Positions 1-7,495 of a stretch of 20,679 bases of DNA are shown here, piece after piece. A model generated the notes under the pieces. That model saw only the letters and a list, made by a program, of their open reading frames with translations. It was not told the DNA's origin and made no database searches. Position numbers and translations under genes: made by a program. Numbering within the stretch: the first letter of the stretch is position 1; each line of letters begins with the position of its first letter. Source of the stretch: Lichenicoccus sp964235615 (GTDB taxonomy: Bacteria > Pseudomonadota > Alphaproteobacteria > Acetobacterales > Acetobacteraceae). The stretch is from the NCBI GenBank assembly GCA_964235615.1, contig CAXSEE010000060.1:1-20679 (forward strand), read 5' to 3'.

Positions 1-523
1 TCAGCGGCAGCAGCAGCCACTCGGACCAGCTCCGGGTGATCTGGTGGGGGAAACCGCTGGCCAGTCCAAGCTCCGGCTGTGCCTGCATCACGCCCGCCAT
101 GCGCGACAGCGCGTCCGGCGCCAGCGTCACGTCCGCATCGACGAACACCATCAGGCCGTGCCTCGCACTGGCCGCCAGCGTGGCACAGGCATATTGCTTG
201 CCGGACCAGCCCGGAGGCAGGCCCAGGCCGCGCAGCACGCGCAGGCGCGGGTCGGTCACGGCGGCGAGGATCTCGGCGGTCGCATCGGTCGAGTTGTCGT
301 CGAGCACCAGCAGTTCGATGTCGCAACCTTCGCTGGCCAGGACGGCAGCGACCGCACGACCGATATGATCGGCCTCGTTGCGTGCCGGGATCAGCACCGA
401 GATGGCGTGCCGCGCCGACGCCAGCGGCGGTGTTCGCAGCAGCCCCAGGTTGGTCAGCGCGATCACCATCGGCAACAGCGAAAGCGCCAGCGACAGCCAG
501 CAGAGCGCCGCCACGACGCTCAT
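1..523 (-). CDS. Glycosyltransferase family 2, CrtQ-like (partial, C-terminus outside window)
   Basis: This is the N-terminal 174 residues of a membrane-anchored family-2 glycosyltransferase; the rest lies beyond position 1. A hydrophobic segment at residues about 5-27 is followed by the GT-A nucleotide-sugar fold: VLIPARNE (43-50), the acidic DDNSTD (75-80), PPGWSGKQYACATLA (103-117) and the metal-binding DAD in FVDADVT (127-133). The same landmarks occur in Staphylococcus CrtQ, which glucosylates diaponeurosporenoic acid, and in hopanoid-associated transferases such as HpnB. Its place as last visible gene of a carotenoid operon favours a CrtQ-like role, transferring a sugar to a C30 carotenoid carboxylate at the cytoplasmic membrane. 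The start is well supported: GAGGAAGAGG lies just upstream, and the ATG overlaps the acyltransferase stop by 4 bases. Sugar and acceptor cannot be read from the sequence. Confidence 0.88.
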   Translation of the reverse strand, partial: MSVVAALCWLSLALSLLPMVIALTNLGLLRTPPLASARHAISVLIPARNEADHIGRAVAAVLASEGCDIELLVLDDNSTDATAEILAAVTDPRLRVLRGLGLPPGWSGKQYACATLAASARHGLMVFVDADVTLAPDALSRMAGVMQAQPELGLASGFPHQITRSWSEWLLLPL

Positions 524-1317
524 GCCTCTTCCTCATGGGCCGGCGAGAAGCTGCTGCCGGAGAGCATCGCGCGGACGCCCCGATAAAGGTCGTAGGGAAG
601 CGAAGTGCCGCTGCCGCCGCGCAGCACGGGACGGAAGCGTGACTTGTCGCGGCTGGCGGAGTCTTTCGCCAGCACATCCATCTCGGCCGCCAGGGCATCC
701 TGCAGCCGGCTGTTCCACTCCGGCGTGCGCCGCTTCGGATCGGCCGCGATCGGCGTGCCGAAACGAAGCAGCAGCTCCGGCTTGCTCTCGTTCCAGAACA
801 CATACTCGATGGCCAGCGGCAGCAGCAGCGCGTCCTCTACACCTCGTGCGAGGTGGGCAATGCCCGGGCGCAGCGCCACCGGGCGTCGCCTCGGGTCGGT
901 GAAATCACCCTCCGCGGTGATCCAGAGCATGGCGCGGCCGCGCGGGCCGCTGCTATGGCCCAGCACATGGCGTGCGACTTCGAGAAAGCGGCGCGCGCCG
1001 GCTGTGCTGCCCTTGTCGATGCCGAACACGCCCAGCTTGCGGAAGAAACCGTAGCGGGCGAGCGAGGGCGCGTCCATCGGACCGAAGCCGGGTCGGCCGC
1101 GGAACAGGGTGTCGGCCAGCACCATATAAAGAGCCGGGTCCCACCAGGACGGGTGGTTGCCGAACACGATCACCGGCCGGTCCGGCGGCAGCTCCGGCAG
1201 CACGCCCGACATCCGGATGGCGTGGAACGAGCGTCTGAAGCGCAAGCCCAGATAGAAGGCGAACAGCCGGAACAGCCTCTCCGATCGGGCAAGCGCCGGA
1301 TCGGGGTGCGCCGCCAT
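520..1317 (-). CDS. Lysophospholipid acyltransferase-family (PlsC-like) protein, probable carotenoid glycoside acyltransferase
   Basis: A 265-residue acyltransferase of the PlsC/LPLAT family. The catalytic HX4D box appears as NHPSWWD (54-60), and the later glycine/acid motif as ITAEGD (133-138), in place of the usual FPEGT. The family moves acyl groups from acyl-CoA or acyl-ACP to a hydroxyl, normally lysophosphatidate. Here the gene sits between a CrtP-type oxygenase (4-bp gap) and a glycosyltransferase (4-base ATGA overlap). The likely substrate is therefore the sugar of a glycosylated C30 carotenoid, the step done by CrtO in Staphylococcus. CrtO belongs to a different protein family, so this would be a non-homologous replacement. 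No signal peptide or clear membrane span is seen. Family assignment is firm; the substrate is inferred from context only. Confidence 0.85.
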   Translation of the reverse strand: MAAHPDPALARSERLFRLFAFYLGLRFRRSFHAIRMSGVLPELPPDRPVIVFGNHPSWWDPALYMVLADTLFRGRPGFGPMDAPSLARYGFFRKLGVFGIDKGSTAGARRFLEVARHVLGHSSGPRGRAMLWITAEGDFTDPRRRPVALRPGIAHLARGVEDALLLPLAIEYVFWNESKPELLLRFGTPIAADPKRRTPEWNSRLQDALAAEMDVLAKDSASRDKSRFRPVLRGGSGTSLPYDLYRGVRAMLSGSSFSPAHEEEA

Positions 1318-1321
1318 TTGA

Positions 1322-2875
1322 TCAAGCGCCCTGGCTGGCCATCGCTGCCCGGCTCGCGGAGTTGGACTTCATGTCCTGGTCGAGACTATCGGCTGCGATC
1401 CAGCCGGACATCATCACCATCGGCATGCCGGGACCTGGATGGGCGGCGCCGCCAGCCAGGTAAAGCCCCTCGACCTCGCGCGACCGGTTGCCCGGCTTGA
1501 AGGCGCCGACGAAACGCCCATGGCTGGCGAGACCGTAGATCGCGCCGTCGAGCACGCGATACCGCTCATGTATGTCCGCGGGCGTGAGCACGCGCTCGGT
1601 GACGATGCGGCTTTCCAGGTCGGTCAGGCCAGCCGTTCGGGCGAGCTTGTCGAAGATCACGCGGCGGTAGGCCGGCAGCATCGCGTTCCAGTCGTGATGC
1701 GGCCGCAGGTAGGGCGCATGCACCAGGATATACAGCGCCTCTCCGCCCGGGGGCGCCACGCCGGGCTCGGTGCAGCCGGGAGCGGCGATGTAGCAGGTCG
1801 GATCGGGCGCCGGCTCGCCCTTGTGATAGATGAAGTCAAATTCTTCGCGGGCGTCGCGGGAGAAGACGAAATCATGATGCGCCAGATGCGGGTAGGCGCG
1901 GTCGAGTCCCAAATAGAACACCACCCCCGAACAGGCCGGCTCGCGCTTGCGCTTGGTGAAGCGCCGGCCGGTCTCGCCGCCGATCAGCTCGCGATAGGTG
2001 CGCACGCTGTCCATGTTCGATATGACGGCGGACATGGCGATCCGCTCGCCGGCTTCGGTCACGACGCCGCAGGCACGTCCACCGTCGCGTTCAATGCTGG
2101 CAATGCCGGTATCGGTGCGGATCTCGACGCCGAGCCGTTCGGCCAGGGCCGTCAATGCTTCCGGCACCGCGCGCGTCCCACCCATCGGGTACCAGACACC
2201 CTCCTGGGTCTGCATGTGCGCGATCGAGCAGAGCACCGCCGGCGCCAGGTACGGCGACGAACCCACATATTGCACGAAATGATCGAGCATCTGCGCGACC
2301 CGCTTGTCCGGCACACGCTTGCGTATCTCGCGCGCGACGGTGGAGCCCATGCGCAGGCTCATCACATCCTTCAGCGTGGCGATGTCGAGGTTCTTCTTGA
2401 AGTCGAGCGTGTCGCCGATGTCCTCGACCGAGCGCCAGAAGAAGAACTTCCTGCTGACCTCGTGCAGTTTCTCGCTGACGCGCAGGAAGTCGCTGTAGCC
2501 GGCCTCCGACTGCGGCGAGAACTTGCGCAGCCGCTGCGCCATCGCGACCTCGTCCTGGTCGAGGTCGAGCACCGAGCCGTCCTCGAAGAAGCAGCGCCAT
2601 TGCGGGTCGATGCGCTTCAAGTCCAGATGGTCGCTCATCCGCTCGCCCGCCTCGGCGAAGATGCGCTCCAGCACCGACGGCACGGTCAGGATGGTCGGTC
2701 CCATGTCGAAACGGAAGCCGGCGTCGTTATGCTGCGCTGCCTTGCCGCCGAGCCATGGGTTCTTCTCGAACAGTATGACGCGACGCCCGCGCGCGGCCAG
2801 CGTGCAGGCGGCGGCCAAGCCACCCAGGCCGCTGCCGATGACCCCAACGGGCAGAGTGGAGACGGGCGCGATCAT
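1322..2875 (-). CDS. crtP: CrtP-type diapocarotenoid oxygenase (CrtI/CrtN-superfamily FAD protein)
   Basis: A 517-residue FAD-dependent amine-oxidase-fold enzyme. The dinucleotide motif is GSGLGG (14-19) and the FAD-contacting C-terminal motif is GGAAHPGPGMPMVMMSG (475-491). Several blocks recall Staphylococcus CrtP rather than CrtN: FDMGPTILTVPSVLERIF, FVQYVGSSPYLAPAVL, the PQWRCFFEDG region, YPHLAHHDFVFS and GAIYGL. CrtP oxidises terminal methyl groups of diaponeurosporene to aldehyde or acid. That role fits here, because the upstream gene supplies a CrtN-type desaturase and the downstream genes could glycosylate and acylate a carboxylate. The ATG at 2875 is preferred; a TTG two codons upstream (2881) would overlap the preceding stop. 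A second desaturase role is the main alternative, since paralogues in this superfamily are often misassigned. Confidence 0.87.
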   Translation of the reverse strand: MIAPVSTLPVGVIGSGLGGLAAACTLAARGRRVILFEKNPWLGGKAAQHNDAGFRFDMGPTILTVPSVLERIFAEAGERMSDHLDLKRIDPQWRCFFEDGSVLDLDQDEVAMAQRLRKFSPQSEAGYSDFLRVSEKLHEVSRKFFFWRSVEDIGDTLDFKKNLDIATLKDVMSLRMGSTVAREIRKRVPDKRVAQMLDHFVQYVGSSPYLAPAVLCSIAHMQTQEGVWYPMGGTRAVPEALTALAERLGVEIRTDTGIASIERDGGRACGVVTEAGERIAMSAVISNMDSVRTYRELIGGETGRRFTKRKREPACSGVVFYLGLDRAYPHLAHHDFVFSRDAREEFDFIYHKGEPAPDPTCYIAAPGCTEPGVAPPGGEALYILVHAPYLRPHHDWNAMLPAYRRVIFDKLARTAGLTDLESRIVTERVLTPADIHERYRVLDGAIYGLASHGRFVGAFKPGNRSREVEGLYLAGGAAHPGPGMPMVMMSGWIAADSLDQDMKSNSASRAAMASQGA

Positions 2876-2877
2876 GT

Positions 2878-4473
2878 TCAAATCGGTGATCTTTCCGCAA
2901 AGGCCGCAATCGGCTGCTCTATGGATTGCCCTGCAGGAGGCTGGTCGGACCAGACCATGTCGGTGCGGACGCTTTTCAATCCGAGGTCCTGCGCCAGCAG
3001 GCGCGAGCTGATGCGCGCGCCCTCGAAGATCACCGGAAGGCCGCTGCCGGGGTGCGTGCCGCCACCGACGATATAGACCCCTTCGAGATCCTCGAAGCGG
3101 TTATGCGGACGGAAATTCAACATCTGCGTCAGCGAATGCGACAGGTTGAAAACGGCACCTTGATGGATATCCAGCTCGCTGGCCCAGTCGTCCGGGGTCA
3201 CGATCTTCTCGAACACGATGCGCTGCTCGATGTCCGGCAGCCCGGCTTGCGCCAGGCGCTGCAACGCCACCGCCCGGTAGCGTGCCCGCTCGGCGGCATT
3301 CCATTCCACGCCACCCTCGCGGCCATGTCCGACCGGCACCAGCACGTAGAGCGTCGAGTAGCCCGGCGGCGCCAGTGCGGGATCGGTGACGCAGGCGTTC
3401 TGCATATAGAACGAGGGCGCCTTCGGAGGTGCGCGGCCGTCATTGATCTCGCGGAAGTTCTCGCGGAAATCCTTGGACAGGAAGATGGTGTGGTGCGCCG
3501 TGTCGGGAAGCTCGCCCTTGATGCCGAGATAGAGCATGAAGGTGGAGCAGGACAGTTTCTTCTTGGCGATCTTGCGGTCGGTCCAGCGTTGCCGCAGCCG
3601 GTCCGGCACCATGGTCTTCATGCTGTTCAGGAAGTCGGCGTTCAACACCACGGCATCGGCCTGCTGCACGCCGGCGTCGGTGCGCAGCCCGGTCACGCGC
3701 CGCCCCTCGAACAGCAGCTCGCGCACCGGCTCGCCCATCCTGAAGCGCACGCCCATGCGGCGCGCGGCGTCGGCCATCGCGTTCATCACGGCACCGGTGC
3801 CGCCACGGGGATGGAAGATGCCGAACTCGTATTCCATGAACGCGAGGATCGTGAACAGGCTCGGGCACTTGTACGGCGACATGCCCAGATACTTGCTCTG
3901 GAACGAGAAGCCGAGGCGTATGCGCGGGTCCGAGAAGAAGCGCTTGAGGTCTTTCTCTACCGAACGGCCCGGTCGCAGCAGTGGCAGCGCGCGGATCATG
4001 TCCGGCGTCAGCAGGTCGCGCCAGCTGCCGAAAGGCTTCTCCAGCACCGGACGGAAGGCCGCCAGCTTGGCCCGGTTGTCGGCCATGAAGGCCGGGATGG
4101 CGGCGGCGTCGGCGGGAGAGATCAACGCCACCGAACGTTGCAGCGCCTCGATGTCGCTGCTTGCGGTCAGATGCTCGCCGCCCTCGAACATCAGCTTGTA
4201 ATGCGTCTGCAGCCGGATCAGCTCGACGCTGTCCTCGAGGCTGCGGCCGCATTCGGCGAAGATGTCCGACAGGATCCGCGGGTAGAGGAAGAAGGTGGGA
4301 CCGATGTCGAAGTGGAACTTGCCCTGCGGGCTGGCTCCGGTCCGGCTGCCGGAACGGCCGCCGACCTGGTCATGGCGTTCATGCACGGTGACATCCGCAC
4401 CGGCATTGGCGAGGAGCATGGCGCTGGCAAGACCGCCAGGACCTGCGCCGATAATCGATACCGCCCGACTCAC
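2878..4473 (-). CDS. crtN: CrtN-type squalene/dehydrosqualene desaturase
   Basis: First gene of the carotenoid operon: 531 residues, FAD-dependent, phytoene-desaturase superfamily. It has the N-terminal dinucleotide motif GAGPGG (9-14), the substrate/FAD region FDIGPTFFLYPRILSDIFAECG, and the C-terminal signature GGGTHPGSGLPVIFEG (470-485). The early block and SCSTFMLYLGIKG read like CrtN of the C30 pathway, which introduces conjugated double bonds into dehydrosqualene or squalene. A 46-residue tail after the signature is longer than usual and ends in low-complexity sequence. The start is GTG; no in-frame ATG lies closer to the divergent nadE. Its stop lies 2 bp from the ATG of the CrtP-like gene, suggesting coupled translation. 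A C40 phytoene desaturase cannot be excluded without phylogeny, but no phytoene synthase is present in the window. Confidence 0.87.
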   Translation of the reverse strand: MSRAVSIIGAGPGGLASAMLLANAGADVTVHERHDQVGGRSGSRTGASPQGKFHFDIGPTFFLYPRILSDIFAECGRSLEDSVELIRLQTHYKLMFEGGEHLTASSDIEALQRSVALISPADAAAIPAFMADNRAKLAAFRPVLEKPFGSWRDLLTPDMIRALPLLRPGRSVEKDLKRFFSDPRIRLGFSFQSKYLGMSPYKCPSLFTILAFMEYEFGIFHPRGGTGAVMNAMADAARRMGVRFRMGEPVRELLFEGRRVTGLRTDAGVQQADAVVLNADFLNSMKTMVPDRLRQRWTDRKIAKKKLSCSTFMLYLGIKGELPDTAHHTIFLSKDFRENFREINDGRAPPKAPSFYMQNACVTDPALAPPGYSTLYVLVPVGHGREGGVEWNAAERARYRAVALQRLAQAGLPDIEQRIVFEKIVTPDDWASELDIHQGAVFNLSHSLTQMLNFRPHNRFEDLEGVYIVGGGTHPGSGLPVIFEGARISSRLLAQDLGLKSVRTDMVWSDQPPAGQSIEQPIAAFAERSPI

Positions 4474-4627
4474 GGCTGGGCTATTCGGCTCATGATGGGG
4501 TATTCTTGTCCGACTACCATTGCAGTATGATCTACATGCTTTCCCGTGTGCCGGAAGATGCTATGTTTTTCGGGAAGCAAGAAACTTTGCCTGAAAATCA
4601 ACCGGGGCCTCCCTTTTGGGCTCATGG
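4474..4627. promoter_or_regulatory. Divergent intergenic region between crtN-like gene and nadE
   Basis: This AT-richer spacer must hold the promoters for the carotenoid operon (minus) and nadE (plus). An imperfect inverted repeat, GCTTTCCCG (4538-4546) and CGGGAAGC (4571-4578), differs by one extra T and is separated by 24 bases. It could be an operator or a hairpin in the nadE leader. I see no convincing -35/-10 pair and no strong ribosome binding site for either gene. Confidence 0.4.
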
Positions 4628-6733
4628 ATGCAAGCCCGTGACAGCTACGTGACCAATACGGCAGAGTTTCACTCGATCTACCGTCACGGCTTTGCCCGCG
4701 TCGCCGCCTGCACCCTGCCGGTCAGCCTGGCCGACCCGATAGCGAACGCCGAGGCGACGGCGGCACTGGCCACGCGCTGCGGAACGGAGGGCGTCGTGCT
4801 GGCGGTATTCCCCGAGCTCGGCATCTCCGGCTACACCATCGAGGACCTGCGCCAGCAGGATGCGCTGCTCGACGCGGTCGAGGCGGCCATCGCCACGCTG
4901 CGCCACCGCTCGTCGCAATGGCCGCTGATCCTGGTGGGCGCGCCGCTGCGTCACGACGGCGCGCTGTTCAATTGCGCGGTGGCGATCCACGGCGGCCGCA
5001 TCCTCGGCGTGGTGCCCAAGAGCTACCTGCCGAACTACCGCGAGTTCTACGAGGCGCGCCAGTTCGCCTCCGGGATCGGCCGCATCGGCGAGACGATCGC
5101 CCTCGCCGGCGACCGGGCGCCTTTCGGCACCGACCTGTTGTTCGAGGCCAGCGACATCCCCGGCTTGGTCGTGCATGCCGAGATCTGCGAGGATTTGTGG
5201 GTGCCGGTGCCCCCCAGTTCCGGCGCGGTGCTCGCCGGGGCGACGGTGATCGGCAACCTCTCGGCCAGCAACATCACCATCGGCAAGGCCGAGACCCGCC
5301 GCCTGCTCTGCCAGGCACAGTCCGCGCGCGGCCTCTGCGCCTATCTCTATGCGGCGGCAGGCGAGGGCGAGAGTACCACCGACGTCGCCTGGGACGGCCA
5401 GGTCTCGATCTTCGAGGCCGGCGCGCGGCTCAGCGAGACCGAACGCTTTCCGTCCGGCCCGACCTGTGCCGTGGCCGACATCGACCTCGACCTGCTGCGC
5501 CAGGAGCGCGCCCGGATGGGCACGTTCGAGGTCAACCGCCAGGCAACTCCCGCCGCCGCAAGCTTCAGGCGCATCGGCTTCACCCTGTCGCCCCCAACCG
5601 GCGACATCGGCTTCAGGCGTCCGATCGAGCGCTTCCCGTTCGTGCCTTCCGACCGCGCCCGCCTGGGACAGGACTGCTTCGAGGCCTACAACATCCAGGT
5701 GTCCGGGCTGGAGCAGCGGCTGCGCGCCACCGGCACGCAACGGATCGTGATCGGCATATCCGGCGGCCTCGACAGCACCCAGGCGCTGATCGTCGCGGCC
5801 CGGGCGATGGACCGGCTCGGGCTGCCACGGCGCAATATCCTCGGCTACACGATGCCCGGCTTCGGCACCAGCGACGCCACCCGCGACAACGCCATGGCGC
5901 TGATGGCCGCACTCGGCATCACCGCCTCGGTGCTCGACATCCGACCCTCGGCCACGCTGATGCTCCAGCAGATGGACCATCCGTTCGCGCGCGGCGAGAA
6001 AGTCCACGACGTCACGTTCGAGAATGTCCAGGCCGGGCTGCGCACGGACTATCTGTTCCGCCTGGCCAACCAGCACGGCGGCATCGTGCTCGGCACCGGC
6101 GACCTGTCGGAGCTGGCACTCGGCTGGTGCACCTACGGCGTCGGTGACCAGATGTCGCACTACAACGTCAATGCGGGCATGCCCAAGACGATGATCCAGC
6201 ATCTGATCCGCTGGGTGATCACCTCGGAAGGCTTCGCGCCGGACGTGCTCCGCACGCTGGGCCTGATCCTGGACACCGAGATCTCCCCCGAGCTGGTGCC
6301 CGCGGGCGAGGACGCCGCCCTGCAGAGCACCGAGGCGAAGATCGGCCCCTACGAGCTGCAGGACTTCAACCTGTTCTACATCCTGCGCTATGGCTTCCGG
6401 CCCTCGAAGATCGCCTTTCTCGCCCTGCAGGCATGGGGCGACTCGCGGCAAGGCTCCTGGCCGCCCGGGTTCCCCGAGGCACGCCGGCATAGCTATGACC
6501 TCGGCGAGATCCGCAGCTGGCTGGAGCTGTTCCTGCAACGCTACTTCGGCTTCAGCCAGTTCAAGCGATCCGCCATGCCGAACGGCCCGAAGCTCAGCTC
6601 CGGCGGCTCGCTGTCGCCGCGTGGGGACTGGCGGGCGCCTTCCGACGGCAACGCGCGGGTCTGGCTCGAGGAGCTGGCTCGTAATGTGCCAAAGGAAGGC
6701 GAGGGCGCCGCCCTCGACCCGTTGGGGCCATAG
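4628..6733 (+). CDS. nadE: Glutamine-dependent NAD+ synthetase
   Basis: A two-domain enzyme making NAD+ from deamido-NAD+, ATP and glutamine in the cytosol. It is the long actinobacterial/proteobacterial form (about 680-700 residues). Numbered from this ATG, the N-terminal nitrilase-type glutaminase domain carries the Glu-Lys-Cys triad: E63 in VFPELGISGY, K131 in VPKSYLPNYREFYE and C187 in HAEICEDLW. The synthetase domain has the PPi loop SGGLDS at 378-383, then ENVQAGLRTDYLF and GTGDLSELALGW. Homology to the M. tuberculosis enzyme begins near FHSIYRHGF, so the true start could be this ATG, a TTG at 4616 or a GTG at 4649; none has a clear ribosome binding site. The final residues (about EGAALDPLGP) extend past the usual family end and are partly encoded by a hairpin whose loop supplies the stop codon. 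Confidence 0.96.
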   Translation: MQARDSYVTNTAEFHSIYRHGFARVAACTLPVSLADPIANAEATAALATRCGTEGVVLAVFPELGISGYTIEDLRQQDALLDAVEAAIATLRHRSSQWPLILVGAPLRHDGALFNCAVAIHGGRILGVVPKSYLPNYREFYEARQFASGIGRIGETIALAGDRAPFGTDLLFEASDIPGLVVHAEICEDLWVPVPPSSGAVLAGATVIGNLSASNITIGKAETRRLLCQAQSARGLCAYLYAAAGEGESTTDVAWDGQVSIFEAGARLSETERFPSGPTCAVADIDLDLLRQERARMGTFEVNRQATPAAASFRRIGFTLSPPTGDIGFRRPIERFPFVPSDRARLGQDCFEAYNIQVSGLEQRLRATGTQRIVIGISGGLDSTQALIVAARAMDRLGLPRRNILGYTMPGFGTSDATRDNAMALMAALGITASVLDIRPSATLMLQQMDHPFARGEKVHDVTFENVQAGLRTDYLFRLANQHGGIVLGTGDLSELALGWCTYGVGDQMSHYNVNAGMPKTMIQHLIRWVITSEGFAPDVLRTLGLILDTEISPELVPAGEDAALQSTEAKIGPYELQDFNLFYILRYGFRPSKIAFLALQAWGDSRQGSWPPGFPEARRHSYDLGEIRSWLELFLQRYFGFSQFKRSAMPNGPKLSSGGSLSPRGDWRAPSDGNARVWLEELARNVPKEGEGAALDPLGP

Positions 6734-6802
6734 GCCCCAAACCCCGTTCATTAGAGTTTCCAAAGACTGGCCTTTGGTGGGGTCAAGGGGCAAAGCCCCT
6801 TG
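6722..6802. terminator. Three abutting hairpins; probable bidirectional terminator / REP-like element
   Basis: Three inverted repeats lie end to end. The first is TTGGGGCC-ATA-GGCCCCAA (6722-6740). The second has an outer ACCCC/GGGGT stem (6741-6745 and 6779-6783) around an inner CCAAAG/CTTTGG stem (6760-6765, 6772-6777). The third is CAAGGGGC-AAA-GCCCCTTG (6784-6802). The element sits exactly between convergent nadE and the oxygenase gene, where a bidirectional terminator is expected. No U-tract follows. GC-rich hairpin blocks of this kind are, to my recollection, dispersed in Acetobacteraceae genomes, hence the REP-like label. Confidence 0.7.
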
Positions 6803-6804
6803 CC

Positions 6805-7440
6805 TTACGCCGCCGATGAAAATCGCTTGAGAAACGCCGACAGGTGATGCCGGCGCATTTCCGTCCGGGCCTTGGGGCCGTCGGCCATGTAGTTGATCTG
6901 GATCGCGTAGCGTCGTCCGACATACTGGCGATGGCCGTGCCAGGTGGTCTCGCCGTTCGGGAATGCCAGCAGGGTGCCGTTCACCGGGGGCACCTCGACA
7001 GCGTAATCCTCGATATCGTCCGGGCGGCGCAGCAGGCGCAGGCAGCCTTCGCGACGTGCCCAGCTTTCGCTCTCCGGGTTAAGGTAGAGCAGGATAGTGA
7101 CCCGCTTCGCCGTCGAGTCGCGGTGGATGCGGCCATCCTTTTCCCGCGTGCGCCCGCGCAGCGTCAGCATGGTGGGGGCAGATCCGAGGTCCAGCCCGAA
7201 CTTCCCGGCGATCGACTGGCGCAGGCGCGGGCCTTCCAGCTCCCGGACCAGGCCCGCGACGACCGGCTGCAAGCGGAGCGATGCGGGCGGGAAGGAGCCG
7301 CCGCTCGACATCGGGGGCAACGCCTCGACGACCATGCGCAAAGCATCGGGCGGGATGAAATCGGGCACGACGACGTGCGGGAAGGGGTCGGAAGCGACCG
7401 GCGTCGCCTGAAGACGGTCATATCCGAGATTTGCCATCAT
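6805..7440 (-). CDS. 2-oxoglutarate/Fe(II)-dependent oxygenase family protein
   Basis: A 211-residue protein with the facial triad of 2OG-Fe(II) dioxygenases. The HxD pair is H106/D108 in GRIHRDSTAKR, and the distal histidine is H168 in TTWHGH. A 2-oxoglutarate-binding arginine is present eight or nine residues later (R176 or R177, in VGRRYAIQINY). Beta-strand segments such as VTILLYLN and YAIQINYM match the prolyl-4-hydroxylase-like jelly roll. The N-terminal FPHVVVPDFIP is typical of small bacterial members that modify proteins, sugars or small molecules. The substrate is unknown. There is no signal peptide, so it should act in the cytosol. The start has two consecutive ATG codons (7440, 7437). 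It lies 55 bp downstream of the small secreted-protein gene on the same strand. Confidence 0.82.
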   Translation of the reverse strand: MMANLGYDRLQATPVASDPFPHVVVPDFIPPDALRMVVEALPPMSSGGSFPPASLRLQPVVAGLVRELEGPRLRQSIAGKFGLDLGSAPTMLTLRGRTREKDGRIHRDSTAKRVTILLYLNPESESWARREGCLRLLRRPDDIEDYAVEVPPVNGTLLAFPNGETTWHGHRQYVGRRYAIQINYMADGPKARTEMRRHHLSAFLKRFSSAA

Positions 7441-7495
7441 CCGCCCGCCGTGGTCGCCTGTCGTTCAGGTAACGGCCCGCGTTGGCCGCTTCAAG

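Noticed and set aside
1439..4530. Long plus-strand open frames (1439-3076 and 2926-4530) opposite the carotenoid desaturases
   Set aside because: Both minus-strand genes show clear FAD-binding motifs and family signatures. The plus-strand frames are their mirror images and have no ribosome binding site.
4622..6793. A 723-codon open frame antisense to nadE
   Set aside because: High GC leaves stop codons rare on the opposite strand. The translation is His/Arg/Gln-rich with no domain motifs, while the plus-strand NadE has all catalytic residues.
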